Assembly: GCA_020632885.1 (NCBI GenBank)
Contig: JACKEQ010000016.1
Span: forward strand, 1-64,000
Length of the DNA stretch: 64,000 nt
Source: Alphaproteobacteria bacterium
Lineage (GTDB): Bacteria > Myxococcota_A > UBA796 > GCA-2862545
Direction: 5' to 3'
Shown piece by piece: positions 36,558 through 46,237 of this stretch (its first letter is position 1; each line of letters opens with the position of its first letter). A model generated the notes under the pieces. It was given only the letters and a program-made list of their open reading frames with translations. It was not told where the DNA came from and searched no databases. The translations under genes and the position numbers were made by a program.

Positions 36558-37579
36558 GCGAGACGGCGCTCGAGCTGAAGATCGACGGCGACGCCACGGT
36601 CATGGACCCCCTCGTGCGCTGTGAGGTCGTGGAGGCGTACGACCAGCTCGACACCCTGGTGGCCACGTTCGCCGTGCACCACCACAGCGACCCCGCCCTC
36701 GGCGAGAAGCTCGTGGTCGGCCTCCCCTACGAGGTCGCGCTGAAGTCCGACGGCACCGCGGTGACCACGCTCAAGGGCGACATCATCGAGGTGCGGCACG
36801 TCCGACGTGCCGGGCGCCACCGCGTCACCGTGGTGGGGCTCGACTCCCTCCACCGGCTCTCCGACAAGCACGCCCCCGCGCAGATCTGGGACGTCACCCA
36901 CGACCAGATCGTCTCCGAGATCGCCAGCCGGAACGGGCTCACCGGGAGCGCCGAGGGTGTGGACGGCACCGCGGGTGAGCTGCTGCAGAACGAGGGCAGC
37001 GACGCCCTGTTCCTGAAGAAGCTCGCGGCCGAGAACAACTACTTCGTGCGCGTCGAGGACACCGAGCTCGTCTTCGGGCGCAAGCAGGGCAGCGGGAGCG
37101 TGACCATCGACTACGCCGACGAGCCCGCCATGGACATCGAGCAGGTCACCTGCCTCGACGGCATCGTCACCAAGGTCACCGTGCACGGGAGCGACTACGT
37201 CCAGGACGAGGCGTTCACGGGCGAGTCCACCAGCTCGGACCTCCAGGTCATCAGCGGCGGCGACACCGGGGTCGCGAAGGTCAACGACCTCGTGGGGGCC
37301 CGCGAGCTCATCCTCAACCAGTCCGGCTACGGCGACGCCAGCCGGGCGACCGCCCGCGCCAAGGCCGAGATGCTCGCCCGCGCCGAGCGCTTCCTGCGCG
37401 GGAGCGTGTGGGTCCGCGGCAACCCCGACGCCCACTCCGGCAAGACCGTCACCATCACGGGCGCCGGCTGGCCCCTCGACGGCACCTTCCTGATCCGCCA
37501 GACCGCCCACGTGCACGACGCGCACGGCTACCGCACCCGCATCGACTTCGTGTCCGACAGCCTCCCGAGCAAGTCCTGA
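36554..37579 (+). CDS. VgrG/gpD-like spike hub protein
   Basis: 341 residues. This matches phage late-control gene D and the N-terminal gp27-like part of VgrG/Afp8. It has two beta-barrel segments (ELKIDGDATVMDPLVRCEVV and VTVVGLDSLHRLSDKHAP), a helical insertion with FLKKLAAENNYFVRVEDTEL, and the C-terminal TVTITGAGWPLDGTFLIRQT barrel. No long needle or effector domain is attached, so the spike tip must come from another protein, plausibly the DUF4280 protein at the end of the operon. ATGA overlap upstream; TGATG downstream. Confidence 0.92.
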   Translation: MSETALELKIDGDATVMDPLVRCEVVEAYDQLDTLVATFAVHHHSDPALGEKLVVGLPYEVALKSDGTAVTTLKGDIIEVRHVRRAGRHRVTVVGLDSLHRLSDKHAPAQIWDVTHDQIVSEIASRNGLTGSAEGVDGTAGELLQNEGSDALFLKKLAAENNYFVRVEDTELVFGRKQGSGSVTIDYADEPAMDIEQVTCLDGIVTKVTVHGSDYVQDEAFTGESTSSDLQVISGGDTGVAKVNDLVGARELILNQSGYGDASRATARAKAEMLARAERFLRGSVWVRGNPDAHSGKTVTITGAGWPLDGTFLIRQTAHVHDAHGYRTRIDFVSDSLPSKS

Positions 37580-38016
37580 TGGCCCGCTACGACCACCCCG
37601 CCCTCGTCCTCGGAGGCGCCGATCACCGCACGAACGCCGAGCGGCTCGCCGACCGCATCCGGACCGTGCTCGAGACCCAGCCCGGCTCGCTGCCCTTCTC
37701 GCCCACCTTCGGCTGCGACCTGTCCGGTCTCGTCGGGGGCACCGCCAGCCAGAGCCGCCTCTCGGAGGCCCGCATGCGGGTCACGAGCGCGCTCAACAAG
37801 TGGATCCCGGGTGTGCAGATCAAGACCGTGGTGGTGGAGCTCGTGGAGCCCGCCAGGCCCGGTCGCCGCGGCGCCGGCGTGCCCATCGCGGAGGCCGCCA
37901 TGGCGTCCCGCGTGGTCTCCCAGGCGCTCGAGATCCGTATCGAGGTCGAGACCCCCGAGGGCCTCGTGAGCTTCGAGGCCACCCTCGCGAGCGACCCCTC
38001 CACAGGAGCCCCCTGA
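37579..38016 (+). CDS. Baseplate wedge protein, GPW/gp25 family
   Basis: 145 residues. ERLADRIRTVLETQPGSLPF followed by SPTFGCDLSGLV is the gp25 core, where the N-terminal strand continues sheath strands into the baseplate and triggers contraction. The C-terminal strands (ALEIRIEVETPEGLVSFEAT) close the fold. The length matches the family. It sits in the usual order spike, gp25, baseplate J. Confidence 0.93.
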   Translation: MARYDHPALVLGGADHRTNAERLADRIRTVLETQPGSLPFSPTFGCDLSGLVGGTASQSRLSEARMRVTSALNKWIPGVQIKTVVVELVEPARPGRRGAGVPIAEAAMASRVVSQALEIRIEVETPEGLVSFEATLASDPSTGAP

Positions 38017-38017
38017 A

Positions 38018-40396
38018 ATGCGCGTCCCTCCCCCGGACTCCCTGAAGCTCTCGGCCTCCGAGCTCCTCCGCGACGTGCGCGAGCGGCTGGCCGACCAGCA
38101 CCCGGACCTCGAGGCGACCCTGGACCCCACGCACCCGGCCTGGCTCGTGCTCCAGGAGACCGCCTGGATGGTCTCGACCCTGTCGGAGCAGCTCGACCGG
38201 TACCCGTGGGCCGTGCTCCAGCAGTTCGCCCACCTGCTCGGCGCGCGCCTCCGGCCCGCCCGCCCCGCCCTCGGCATGGCGGTCATCGAGACCAGCGCCG
38301 ACGGCGTGCTCGATCTCCGCGACGACCCCGCCCGCTGGCGGTTCTTCGCGCCCCGCACCGAGACCCGGGGGCTCGTGGAGCTCGCCCTGGCCGAGGACGG
38401 CGTGCACGTCACCGCCGCCACGCTCACCGAGCTCACGCGCGTCGTGGACGCCGAGCTGCACCGCGACGTCGGGACCACCCGGGCCGCCGCCAGCGCGCGC
38501 TTCGGACCCACCGAGCGCTCCGCGGTGTTCGCCGCCGAGACGTTCACGTGGACGGTGCTCGCGAGCGCCGCAGACCGCGTGGACACCCTGCTCACCGAGG
38601 CCGCGGCCCGCCTGCTGCCCGAGCGGAACGTCGGCTGGCTCGATCTGAAGGTCACCACCCGCGACGACCGCGTGCACCTCGAGGCCACCATCGACGTCGG
38701 CGCCGCCTTCCGCGACGCGCCCCACGTGACCCCCGGCGGCGACGTCGTGGCAGCCTGGGGCACGCTGGACGACAGCACGTGGACCCCGGACGTCCGGGTC
38801 GCCGAGCACCCCCTGCTCCCCCGCGCCCTGCGGGGCACGCGCCCCCTGGCCGGCGAGCAACCGGGCGAGCTTCTCGTGCCGGACGTGCCTCCCGGGCTCA
38901 CGACCCGCGAGCTGCTCGTGCGCGACGCGCGCCCGGCCCCCGAGGAGCTCCTCGAGGCCATCTGGAACACGCTCGTGCACCTCGAGACCCGCCTGGCGCC
39001 GCTCCGTCCGGCCGCCGTGCGCGGCGTGCGCACCCCGGAGGGCGAGCCCGCCTGGGTGGACCCCGCGCTCCGCAACCAGGCCTGGCGCCACGTGATCGAC
39101 CGCGGCAACCTCTCGCTCGCCAGGGTCGATCTGGCGCCCTCGCCCCGCCAGCGCACCGTCCGTGTCGGGTGGATCGCGCCGGGCGAGCGCTGCCGGGCCT
39201 TCGCGCTGCACGACCGCGGGGTCGATCCCGCCGAGCTGCCCGTGGCCCCCGTGTGGTCCGAGAAGCTGCCGGACGCGTCGGGCTCCCTGCGGCCCGTGGT
39301 CACCCTCGACGTCACCGTTCCGTCCGGGGCCAACGGGCTCCTCCTGGTCACCGACGGGGCCGCCGAGGCCGTGCTCCTCAACCCCGTCCTGCTCGTGAAC
39401 GCGCCCGTCGTGCGCGACGGTCGGCGCGTCACCGTGCAGCGCGCCATCCCCGAGCCCGTGCACCTGCTCTACAAGGACGTGCTCACGCGCGACACCCTCG
39501 ATCGGCTCGGCCGGGCCGGGCTCCACCCGTCCACCCGCGACCGCCTGGCCTCCATGCCCATCGCACGGATGACCTTCGGGACCGACGGCGAGATCCGCGA
39601 CTTCCGCGGGGTGGAGGTCGACCCCAGCGAGGGCGTGCTCGTGCTCAACGCCCCCGACGACCAGGGCGGCCTGCAGCCCCTCCGCCGCGGCGAGCGCGTC
39701 CGCATGGACTGGTACCGCCGTACGGACGCCGGGCTCGCGAACCTGCCGCCCCACTCCATCCGCCTCGTCGAGCAGGCGCCCACCGTGAGCCCGCGCCTCG
39801 TCTCGGTCGACAACCCGCTGGGCACCCTCCACGGCAGCGACCGCGAGAGCCAGGAGGCCGCCGTCCAGCGCGTGTTCGGGCCGTCCATCCCCACGCCCGT
39901 CACCCCGGGCGACTGGGAGCGGCTCGTCCGTCACGCGCTGGGGCCCCGCGCCCGCGGCTGGCTGGTGCGGGTCTGGGGGTACAGCGAGCGGTCCCTCATG
40001 AGCACGGCGCTCTGGCCCCCCGCGTCCCTCGCCGACGACCCCCGCACGGCCGCCCTCGACGACGCCCTGCGCACCGCGGGTCCCGAGACCCTCCTCGTGG
40101 CCCTCGGGCCCGACCACGCCGTGCTGGGCGAGGAGGACCTCGGCTGGGCCCGGTCGGTCGTGGAGGGCCTGGTGGCCGAGTGGGCAGACCGTGTCCCGCT
40201 CGTCACGGCCGCCCTCGTCACGCCCCTCTGGCCCCTCGTGCTCGAGCCTGCCAGCGAGGATCCCGGCATCACCACGCCCGCCTACGCGCTCAAGGGCCTC
40301 GACGGGGCCCTGGTCGACGGCATGGGGCGCAGGAGCCCGCCCCCGCGCGCCACGCTGCTCCTGAACGCCGCCATCGTGGAGGTCGCGCGTGGCTGA
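38018..40396 (+). CDS. Baseplate J/gp6-like wedge protein
   Basis: 792 residues. The N-terminus (LRDVRERLADQHPDLEATLD, PAWLVLQETAWMVSTLSEQL) is the helical start of large eCIS/phage baseplate proteins (Afp11, gp6). The C-terminal third has the baseplate-J-type TPGDWERLVRHALGPRARGW and the DPGITTPAYAL-like end. Several beta-rich domains lie between. It forms the baseplate ring that holds gp25 and the hub. The start lies one base after the gp25 stop, and the stop overlaps the next GTG by 8 bases. Confidence 0.85.
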   Translation: MRVPPPDSLKLSASELLRDVRERLADQHPDLEATLDPTHPAWLVLQETAWMVSTLSEQLDRYPWAVLQQFAHLLGARLRPARPALGMAVIETSADGVLDLRDDPARWRFFAPRTETRGLVELALAEDGVHVTAATLTELTRVVDAELHRDVGTTRAAASARFGPTERSAVFAAETFTWTVLASAADRVDTLLTEAAARLLPERNVGWLDLKVTTRDDRVHLEATIDVGAAFRDAPHVTPGGDVVAAWGTLDDSTWTPDVRVAEHPLLPRALRGTRPLAGEQPGELLVPDVPPGLTTRELLVRDARPAPEELLEAIWNTLVHLETRLAPLRPAAVRGVRTPEGEPAWVDPALRNQAWRHVIDRGNLSLARVDLAPSPRQRTVRVGWIAPGERCRAFALHDRGVDPAELPVAPVWSEKLPDASGSLRPVVTLDVTVPSGANGLLLVTDGAAEAVLLNPVLLVNAPVVRDGRRVTVQRAIPEPVHLLYKDVLTRDTLDRLGRAGLHPSTRDRLASMPIARMTFGTDGEIRDFRGVEVDPSEGVLVLNAPDDQGGLQPLRRGERVRMDWYRRTDAGLANLPPHSIRLVEQAPTVSPRLVSVDNPLGTLHGSDRESQEAAVQRVFGPSIPTPVTPGDWERLVRHALGPRARGWLVRVWGYSERSLMSTALWPPASLADDPRTAALDDALRTAGPETLLVALGPDHAVLGEEDLGWARSVVEGLVAEWADRVPLVTAALVTPLWPLVLEPASEDPGITTPAYALKGLDGALVDGMGRRSPPPRATLLLNAAIVEVARG

Positions 40397-41120
40397 CCTC
40401 GAGGCCCGCATCGCTGTCGTCGAGTGGGCGCTCCGCGCCGGCCGCGGCGAGCTCCCCGGGCTCGACTGGGTGGACGCCACCCTGCGCCCGGAGGGCGAGC
40501 CGTTCGCCATCGTGCGCGACGACGAGGGCGTGCGCTTCCGGCACCTGCCGATCGGCGACGACCTGCCCGGTCCCCTGGTGGAGGCCGCGGAGGAAGCGGA
40601 CGCAGACGGGCAGCCCACCGCCCTCGACGCCGTCCAGCGCATCGTGGCGCGGGCCCAGTGGCTCACGTCCTCGCGGGCCCTGACGTTCACGCCCTGGTCG
40701 CCGGTGCCCGGGCTGCTCGCCGCCCTGGTGGAGACGTACGGCGTGGACGCCGAGCTCCACGACCGCGACCTCGACGCCCTCGCCAAGCTCCTCGTGCACC
40801 TGCCCCGCTGGCACGCCCGCCGCGGGGATGCCGCCGCCGGGATCGAGCTGCTGCGCGCCGCGCTGGGCAGCGAGGTCCCCGTGCAGCTCGGCGCCGCCGG
40901 GCCGCGCGCCTTCACCTGCCAGTCCTCGTCCTGGTGGGCCGACCGTCCCGCCCCCGAGGGTCCGCTGCGCATCGACGGCGGCGTGGTGTGCACCGAGCAC
41001 CCCGTCCGCGACGTCGTGCTCGGCTGGATCCCTGCAGACCGCTTCCCCCACGAGCTGCTGCGCCTGCTTCCGAGCTGGGCGAGCCCGCGGCTCGTCCTGG
41101 AGACCGATGGAAATGCGTGA
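40389..41120 (+). CDS. Tail protein I-like / Afp12-like wedge component
   Basis: 243 residues from a GTG at 40389. The stretch LAKLLVHLPRWHARRGDAAA then GIELLRAALG has the L-P-x-x-x-R-R-G-x-x-x-G-x-x-x-L-L signature of phage tail protein I and of Afp12/gp7-type wedge domains, which pair with baseplate J. The rest is beta-rich. It overlaps both neighbours. It probably completes the wedge heterocomplex. Confidence 0.72.
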   Translation: MADLEARIAVVEWALRAGRGELPGLDWVDATLRPEGEPFAIVRDDEGVRFRHLPIGDDLPGPLVEAAEEADADGQPTALDAVQRIVARAQWLTSSRALTFTPWSPVPGLLAALVETYGVDAELHDRDLDALAKLLVHLPRWHARRGDAAAGIELLRAALGSEVPVQLGAAGPRAFTCQSSSWWADRPAPEGPLRIDGGVVCTEHPVRDVVLGWIPADRFPHELLRLLPSWASPRLVLETDGNA

Positions 41121-41976
41121 GCTCTCCCGCGACCTCTTCTCTCCGCGCGACGGCGCGGTGCTCGACCTGGCGAGCCTGGACGTCCTGGCCCACACGGCCG
41201 ACGAGCTGCTCTCGGCGTCCCTCGCCGCCCGCTGGCCCGGGTGCAACGCGCTCGTGCTCCAGGGCCTCGAGCTCGTGGGCACCCCGTCCCCGTCGGGTCC
41301 CCCGGGGTCCGTCCGGCCGGACGCCAACAGCCGGCACGCGCTCGTCACCCCCGGCGTCGCCATCCTCTCCGACCGTCTGGGCCGCAAGCACGTGCTCACC
41401 GTGCAGGACGAGATCCACGTGCCGTGGCCGGACGCCAGCGGGCCCCGCGTGCGCGGCGTGCTCTCGCTGCTCGCATCCCGCGCGGAGGCCGTGTCCGAGG
41501 GCGGCATCGCGGTGGCCCGGGAGTCCCTGGAGGTCAAGGTCGGCTTCGTGAAGCCCGGCCAGTCCGACCAGGTCAACCTCCTCGCCATCGCCCAGGCCAC
41601 CGGGAACGGCCAGGACTGGGCCACGGACGTCGCCCGCGTGCTCCAGCCCGAGCACGACGTGGTGCGCACGCTCCTCAAGCGCTTCGAGCGCCTCGAGCAG
41701 TCGGTCTGGAAGGCCGAGCCCGAGGGTGCCGTCTGGGACCGCCAGATCCTCGGCAGGTCCTGGGTCCGCTACCAGACGGTCGCGGCCAGTGCGCTCCAGG
41801 CGGCCCGCATGCAGCTCGCCACCCAGGCCACCACCACCCTCGAGCGCGTCCGGGTGATGCGGGAGCTCCGGCTCCAGCTCGAGCGGAGCGTGGAGCGCAC
41901 GGCCACCGAGCTCCTGCAGCTCGTCGGCCCCGTCGAGGGCGCCGGCCCGTACGGAGCGGTGGCGACGACGCGATGA
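41107..41976 (+). CDS. CIS-locus protein of unknown function with C-terminal coiled coil
   Basis: 289 residues, not recognised. The N-terminal ~130 residues are beta-rich; residues about 205-280 are a long amphipathic helix (LLKRFERLEQSVWKAEPEG, then ERVRVMRELRLQLERSVERT). The ATG at 41107 has GGAG five bases upstream and overlaps the previous gene by 14 bases; an ATG at 41113 is also possible. Position directly after the wedge genes and directly before the first membrane protein suggests it could be a cytoplasmic connector between baseplate and membrane, which is inference. Confidence 0.6.
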   Translation: MEMRELSRDLFSPRDGAVLDLASLDVLAHTADELLSASLAARWPGCNALVLQGLELVGTPSPSGPPGSVRPDANSRHALVTPGVAILSDRLGRKHVLTVQDEIHVPWPDASGPRVRGVLSLLASRAEAVSEGGIAVARESLEVKVGFVKPGQSDQVNLLAIAQATGNGQDWATDVARVLQPEHDVVRTLLKRFERLEQSVWKAEPEGAVWDRQILGRSWVRYQTVAASALQAARMQLATQATTTLERVRVMRELRLQLERSVERTATELLQLVGPVEGAGPYGAVATTR

Positions 41977-43589
41977 CCGACCCGCTGTTCAGCCTGGGTG
42001 CGCGCCGCACCTCCGAGATCCTCACGGAGGCGCTGATCCCGATGCTCTGCTGCATCGGGACCTGGCGGCTGGCGAAGCGCATCCTGGGCGAGGCCAGCGT
42101 GGGACGGGGCCTGTCGACCGCCGAGATCGTGCTCCTGCTCTCGGCTTTCGTCGTGGTGTTCGCCTGGTACGGCGGACGCCAGCTCGTGCTGTTCAACCAG
42201 CGCGACCCCGTGCGGATCACGGTGCTCGGCACCGCCATGGCCCTCGGCTTCGTGGCCATGCTCGGCAACAGCGTGAAGGTCGGCTTCGACAACACCTGCC
42301 GCGAGAACGGCGGGGTCCCGGAGACCCCGCTGGTGCTGGCGGGCACGGCCACCCGCGTCTGCCGGATGGGCGGCATCCCCGGCAACCCGTACCTGCCGGG
42401 CACCCTGCTGCGCGCGCCCTGGGACGGCCAGGTGGGCGTGCCCCTCTGGGTGCTGCTCGCGGCCCTCGGTGCCACCACGGTCCTCGGCACGCGCCACCGT
42501 CGCCTCTTCCCCACCCGCATGGGGCTCGACGTCGCGCAGCTCCTCCGGCTCGCACCGGGCGGCGGGGCCGCGACGTTGAGCGGCGGGACCGCCGACGACG
42601 GCGTGCAGGCCTGCGTGAACCCCACCCTCTGGGGCGAGCTGTGCGGGCAGATGTACCCGGCGGCCCGCGAGTTCGAGCCCGGCGAGTGGTGCGTGCGCTG
42701 CTCGCAGGTCTACCGGCGCTGCGACCGCGAGCTGACCTTCGAGGTCGTGGGGCTCGCGACGGCCGACGTGGACGTGCTCAACGGGCTCGAGCGCCTCGAC
42801 GCGCTGTCCTGGGATCCCGGCGACCCCATGCCGCCGGACGCCCGCCTCTCGGGCCAGGAGCGCTGGGCGCGCATGGGCCGGATCTCCGTTCCCGACGTGC
42901 TCACCGTGGCCCAGGTGCTCGCGCTGGTGCACGACCGCCTGAACGGGTGGACCTCCGACGCCAGCGAGGACGTGCAGGGGGCCATCGAGCTCGCCCAGAA
43001 GCGCGCGTCCCGCCTGGCCGCCTGGATCTGGATCGGTCCCATGGCCGACCGCCTCACCTACGCCCGACCCACCGAGCGCGCGATCCTCGCGCTGGGCCCG
43101 TCCCGCCTGCGGGATCTGATGCTGGACGCCGGGGAGCCCCTGACCCTGCAGCTCGACGTCGGTCTGCTGCCGCTCGAGCTCCGCACCGCCTTCCGCAAGA
43201 CCTTCCTGGACCCCGAACGCGCGCCGGTGCGCCAGAACACCAAGCAGGACCTCTGGGTGCCCGTCGCCCCCGACACCTCGGCCCTCGCGGGCACCTGGGT
43301 GCCGCGGATGGAGGGCACCGCCCTGCGCCGCTGGGTGTCCCTCGACCGTCTCCGGCCCGCCGAGGTCCGCGGGGTCACCACCCCGCTGCCCTACGTGCTC
43401 CCGGGTGGCACGGTCGCCGAGACGGTCCGCGACGGCAGCCTGGACCTGGTGCGCACCCCCGTGGACGCCCGCACACACGAGCCCATCCTCGCCCACCGGC
43501 CCGGTGACTCCATCGCGGAGTGGGACTGGATGGAGTGGCGCCAGATCGAGCTCCTCCGTCAGCACAGCCTGGTCATGGTGAGCCGGTGA
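41973..43589 (+). CDS. Membrane protein with Cys cluster, putative CIS membrane anchor
   Basis: 538 residues. Hydrophobic segments lie at about 50-66, 81-98 and 150-170, with another possible one at 16-37. A soluble ~360-residue C-terminal part follows. Residues about 210-245 contain ACVNPTLWGELCGQM and EWCVRCSQVYRRC, a CxxC-containing cluster like a zinc ribbon. No family is recognised. It overlaps both neighbours (ATGA, GTGA), so it is made together with the baseplate. A polytopic protein at this place is not part of the standard released eCIS gene set I know. Confidence 0.72.
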   Translation: MTDPLFSLGARRTSEILTEALIPMLCCIGTWRLAKRILGEASVGRGLSTAEIVLLLSAFVVVFAWYGGRQLVLFNQRDPVRITVLGTAMALGFVAMLGNSVKVGFDNTCRENGGVPETPLVLAGTATRVCRMGGIPGNPYLPGTLLRAPWDGQVGVPLWVLLAALGATTVLGTRHRRLFPTRMGLDVAQLLRLAPGGGAATLSGGTADDGVQACVNPTLWGELCGQMYPAAREFEPGEWCVRCSQVYRRCDRELTFEVVGLATADVDVLNGLERLDALSWDPGDPMPPDARLSGQERWARMGRISVPDVLTVAQVLALVHDRLNGWTSDASEDVQGAIELAQKRASRLAAWIWIGPMADRLTYARPTERAILALGPSRLRDLMLDAGEPLTLQLDVGLLPLELRTAFRKTFLDPERAPVRQNTKQDLWVPVAPDTSALAGTWVPRMEGTALRRWVSLDRLRPAEVRGVTTPLPYVLPGGTVAETVRDGSLDLVRTPVDARTHEPILAHRPGDSIAEWDWMEWRQIELLRQHSLVMVSR

Positions 43590-46237
43590 AGCTCCTCGGG
43601 CCCCTTCCGTTCGACCTCACGGCACCCGCGCAGAGCGCGCGGCTCGCGCTGTCCACGTGGACCAGCGCGGAGTCCGTGGTGGCCGAGCCCCTCCAGGAGA
43701 CCGACGGCACGGCCCCCGGCCTGTCCTTCCTCGTCGACGACGAGGGCCGCCTGCTGGGCTTCTGGCTCACGTTCGGCGACAACTACCTCGACGACGGGCC
43801 CGGTCCCGCGCGCATCCCGCCCTTCGCGGAGGACCTCCTGGAGGCCGCCACCGAGGAGATCTGGTGGGAGCGCATGAAGGTCGCTCCGCTCGTCGGGGGG
43901 CGCTGGAAGCCCATCGTGGTGCTCGAGTGGCCGCCCGAGCTCGCGGACCGCTGCGGGGCCCCGCCGCCCGGCCAGCGTGCGCTGGAGGAGGACGAGCCCG
44001 AGCCCGAGCGGTGGGGCGACGAGCCCGAGACGAGCTGGCTGGAGCCCGTGGCCGAGCGTCCGCCGGGCTTCGACGAGCCCGAGTACATCCCGACGGCCCT
44101 CCGTCGCTGGGACGACCTCCCCGAGCGCCGGTCGATCGTCACGATCGTCCGCGGCGACATGGGCCGCCGCGCGGGGATCCACGACGGCCACTTCGCGCTG
44201 GCCGCCCCACCGCCCCAGCCGGTCCTGGTGCCCGAGGGGCTGCCCCTGGAGCTCTGGATCGCGGAGTCCGCACCCGAGCACGTCCCGAAGACGAGCGGGC
44301 TGCTCGACCCCGTGCGGCTCTTCGGGGGACGCGCGGCCTTCCCGCTGCCCGGCTGGCTGGTCCGCGACCTCGAGCCCACGCCCGCCGACCCCGACGACAT
44401 CCTGCCCGGCGAGCTGGTCGCCCGCGACATCCACAGCCGCTTCTGGGGCCAGGTGGCCCTCGCCGGCACGATCACGGTGCTCGTGCTCCTCGGGGTGCTG
44501 GGCTTCTCCGGCGGCCTGCACCTCGCCGGGCTCCCGCGCCTGGAGTCGGCGGCCGCGGTGCCCCCGGTGGACGCGCAGCCCGCCATGTCCGTGTGCTCCG
44601 CGGACCACCGGCGCTTCGTGGACGCCTTCCGCTGCCAGGTGCGCCACCTCGCGGAGGGCGGGACCCCGGGCGAGGCGGACTGCAGCTCGCCCGATCCGCA
44701 GGACGACCTCCAGCCCTCCTACTGCGGGCTCCTCGACCGTGGGCTCGACAACTGGGTGGACCCCGACGGCCACGGCTACGCCGAGCTCGCCGCGGCCTCG
44801 GCGTGCTTCGACGTGCTCGGGGCGCCCTGGCCGTACGCCAGGCCGGGCAGCGAGGGCCGCATGCCCGACCCCGACCGCCTGCTCGCGGACGGCCAGCTCA
44901 AGGTGAGCTCGCTGGTGGACCTCGTGGCCGAGCTCGACACCGCCTGCACGGTCTACCGCGACAAGCTCGAGGCCCGGACGTCCGCGGCCGTGCTCGCCAC
45001 CCACGTCGGCAACCGGAGCCGCGAGGGCGAGGCCCTGCGCGACCTCGCCTTCGACCACGCCACCACGGGCGTCTCCGCGACCCAGAAGGCCTGCTGGACC
45101 ACCGGCCGCGGCGACCCCGTCGACCACAGCACGGCCCTGCGCGGCATGTGCGGGCCGGACGCCGCGGAGGACGTGCTCGAGAAGCGCAAGAGCTGGCGGG
45201 CGCTGGCGGGCACGAGCGAGACGCCGGTCACCGAGCGGTACGTGGCGGCCCGCTTCGGGAAGGCCGGCACCGCGCGCGGCCTCTGGGCCTGCCACCTCGA
45301 GCTCGCCGAGGGCATCGGCGGCCCGCCGGTCGACGGGCTCTGGGAGCTCGCCCTGCCCCGTCCGCGCAGCTACGGCGGCGCGGGGGTCACGAGCCAGCTC
45401 CGGCTGGACGCGGGCCTGGCGACCCTCCGCGACGCGGGCACCAACGACGCCTGCTGGCGGGTGGTGGACGGGATGCTCGGCAGCTACGAGCCCGTACACC
45501 CGCTGCTCGCGGCGGTGGACGACGACGGCTGGCCCAGCGGCGAGCAGCAGGTCTGTGGTCAGGTCTGCGCGGCGGCGTACGGCCTGGAGGACCGCCCGAC
45601 GACCTGGGTCACGCCCGGCACCGACCTGTCGGTCTGCGTCGCCGACATGCCGCCCGGGGAGCTCCGCTACGACAAGCGCCTCGACCAGCTCTCCATGCCC
45701 TGGAACCTCACCCCCGAGGGCGAGTGGGTGGCCCCCACCACCGAGGAGGTCTGCGCGTTCAACCTCGTGGCCCAGGGCCGGCTGCTGGCCCTCACCGACG
45801 AGCGGAACGCCCCGCTGTGGGCGGGCGAGAGCGGTGCCGGCTCCGGGATCGCCGGCGGTCCCCAGGGTGCCGCGGTGCTCGCGGCCGAGGCCCTCGGCAC
45901 GTACGGGCGCAACCGGTCGACCTCCACGTGCAGTCAGGTGGCGTCCCAGTGCTTCGCAGGCGAGCTGCTCACCGTGCTCGCCGAGCACCGCACGGAGAGC
46001 CACCGCTGGCGCGACCTGTGGCGGCGTCGGGTGGCCGACATCCCCCGCGTGAAGCCCGGCGAGGTGCACTCGCCGTGGTGCCGCCTCGTGCGCCCCTACC
46101 TCCAGGAGGACGGCACGTTGCCCGAGGGTGAGTTCGACTTCCCGTGCGCGCTCGGCGTCGACCAGGCCCGCAAGCAGGTCGAGGGCCAGATCGCCGCGCT
46201 CGCGGCGGGCTCGTTCAACACGGGGGCCCCGCGATGA
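43586..46237 (+). CDS. Bitopic membrane protein with Cys-rich outer domain
   Basis: 883 residues from a GTG in a GTGA overlap. Residues 1-285 are soluble and acidic/Pro-rich, presumably cytoplasmic. One clear membrane span follows (VALAGTITVLVLLGVLGFSG, about 288-310). The remaining ~570 residues hold more than 15 cysteines in spaced pairs (for example SVCSADHRRFVDAFRCQ, EQQVCGQVCAAAYG, STCSQVASQCFAG), which suggests disulfides in the periplasm. There is no recognised domain. The topology recalls large single-span inner-membrane parts of trans-envelope machines, but there is no sequence match to TssM that I can see. Confidence 0.72.
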   Translation: MKLLGPLPFDLTAPAQSARLALSTWTSAESVVAEPLQETDGTAPGLSFLVDDEGRLLGFWLTFGDNYLDDGPGPARIPPFAEDLLEAATEEIWWERMKVAPLVGGRWKPIVVLEWPPELADRCGAPPPGQRALEEDEPEPERWGDEPETSWLEPVAERPPGFDEPEYIPTALRRWDDLPERRSIVTIVRGDMGRRAGIHDGHFALAAPPPQPVLVPEGLPLELWIAESAPEHVPKTSGLLDPVRLFGGRAAFPLPGWLVRDLEPTPADPDDILPGELVARDIHSRFWGQVALAGTITVLVLLGVLGFSGGLHLAGLPRLESAAAVPPVDAQPAMSVCSADHRRFVDAFRCQVRHLAEGGTPGEADCSSPDPQDDLQPSYCGLLDRGLDNWVDPDGHGYAELAAASACFDVLGAPWPYARPGSEGRMPDPDRLLADGQLKVSSLVDLVAELDTACTVYRDKLEARTSAAVLATHVGNRSREGEALRDLAFDHATTGVSATQKACWTTGRGDPVDHSTALRGMCGPDAAEDVLEKRKSWRALAGTSETPVTERYVAARFGKAGTARGLWACHLELAEGIGGPPVDGLWELALPRPRSYGGAGVTSQLRLDAGLATLRDAGTNDACWRVVDGMLGSYEPVHPLLAAVDDDGWPSGEQQVCGQVCAAAYGLEDRPTTWVTPGTDLSVCVADMPPGELRYDKRLDQLSMPWNLTPEGEWVAPTTEEVCAFNLVAQGRLLALTDERNAPLWAGESGAGSGIAGGPQGAAVLAAEALGTYGRNRSTSTCSQVASQCFAGELLTVLAEHRTESHRWRDLWRRRVADIPRVKPGEVHSPWCRLVRPYLQEDGTLPEGEFDFPCALGVDQARKQVEGQIAALAAGSFNTGAPR

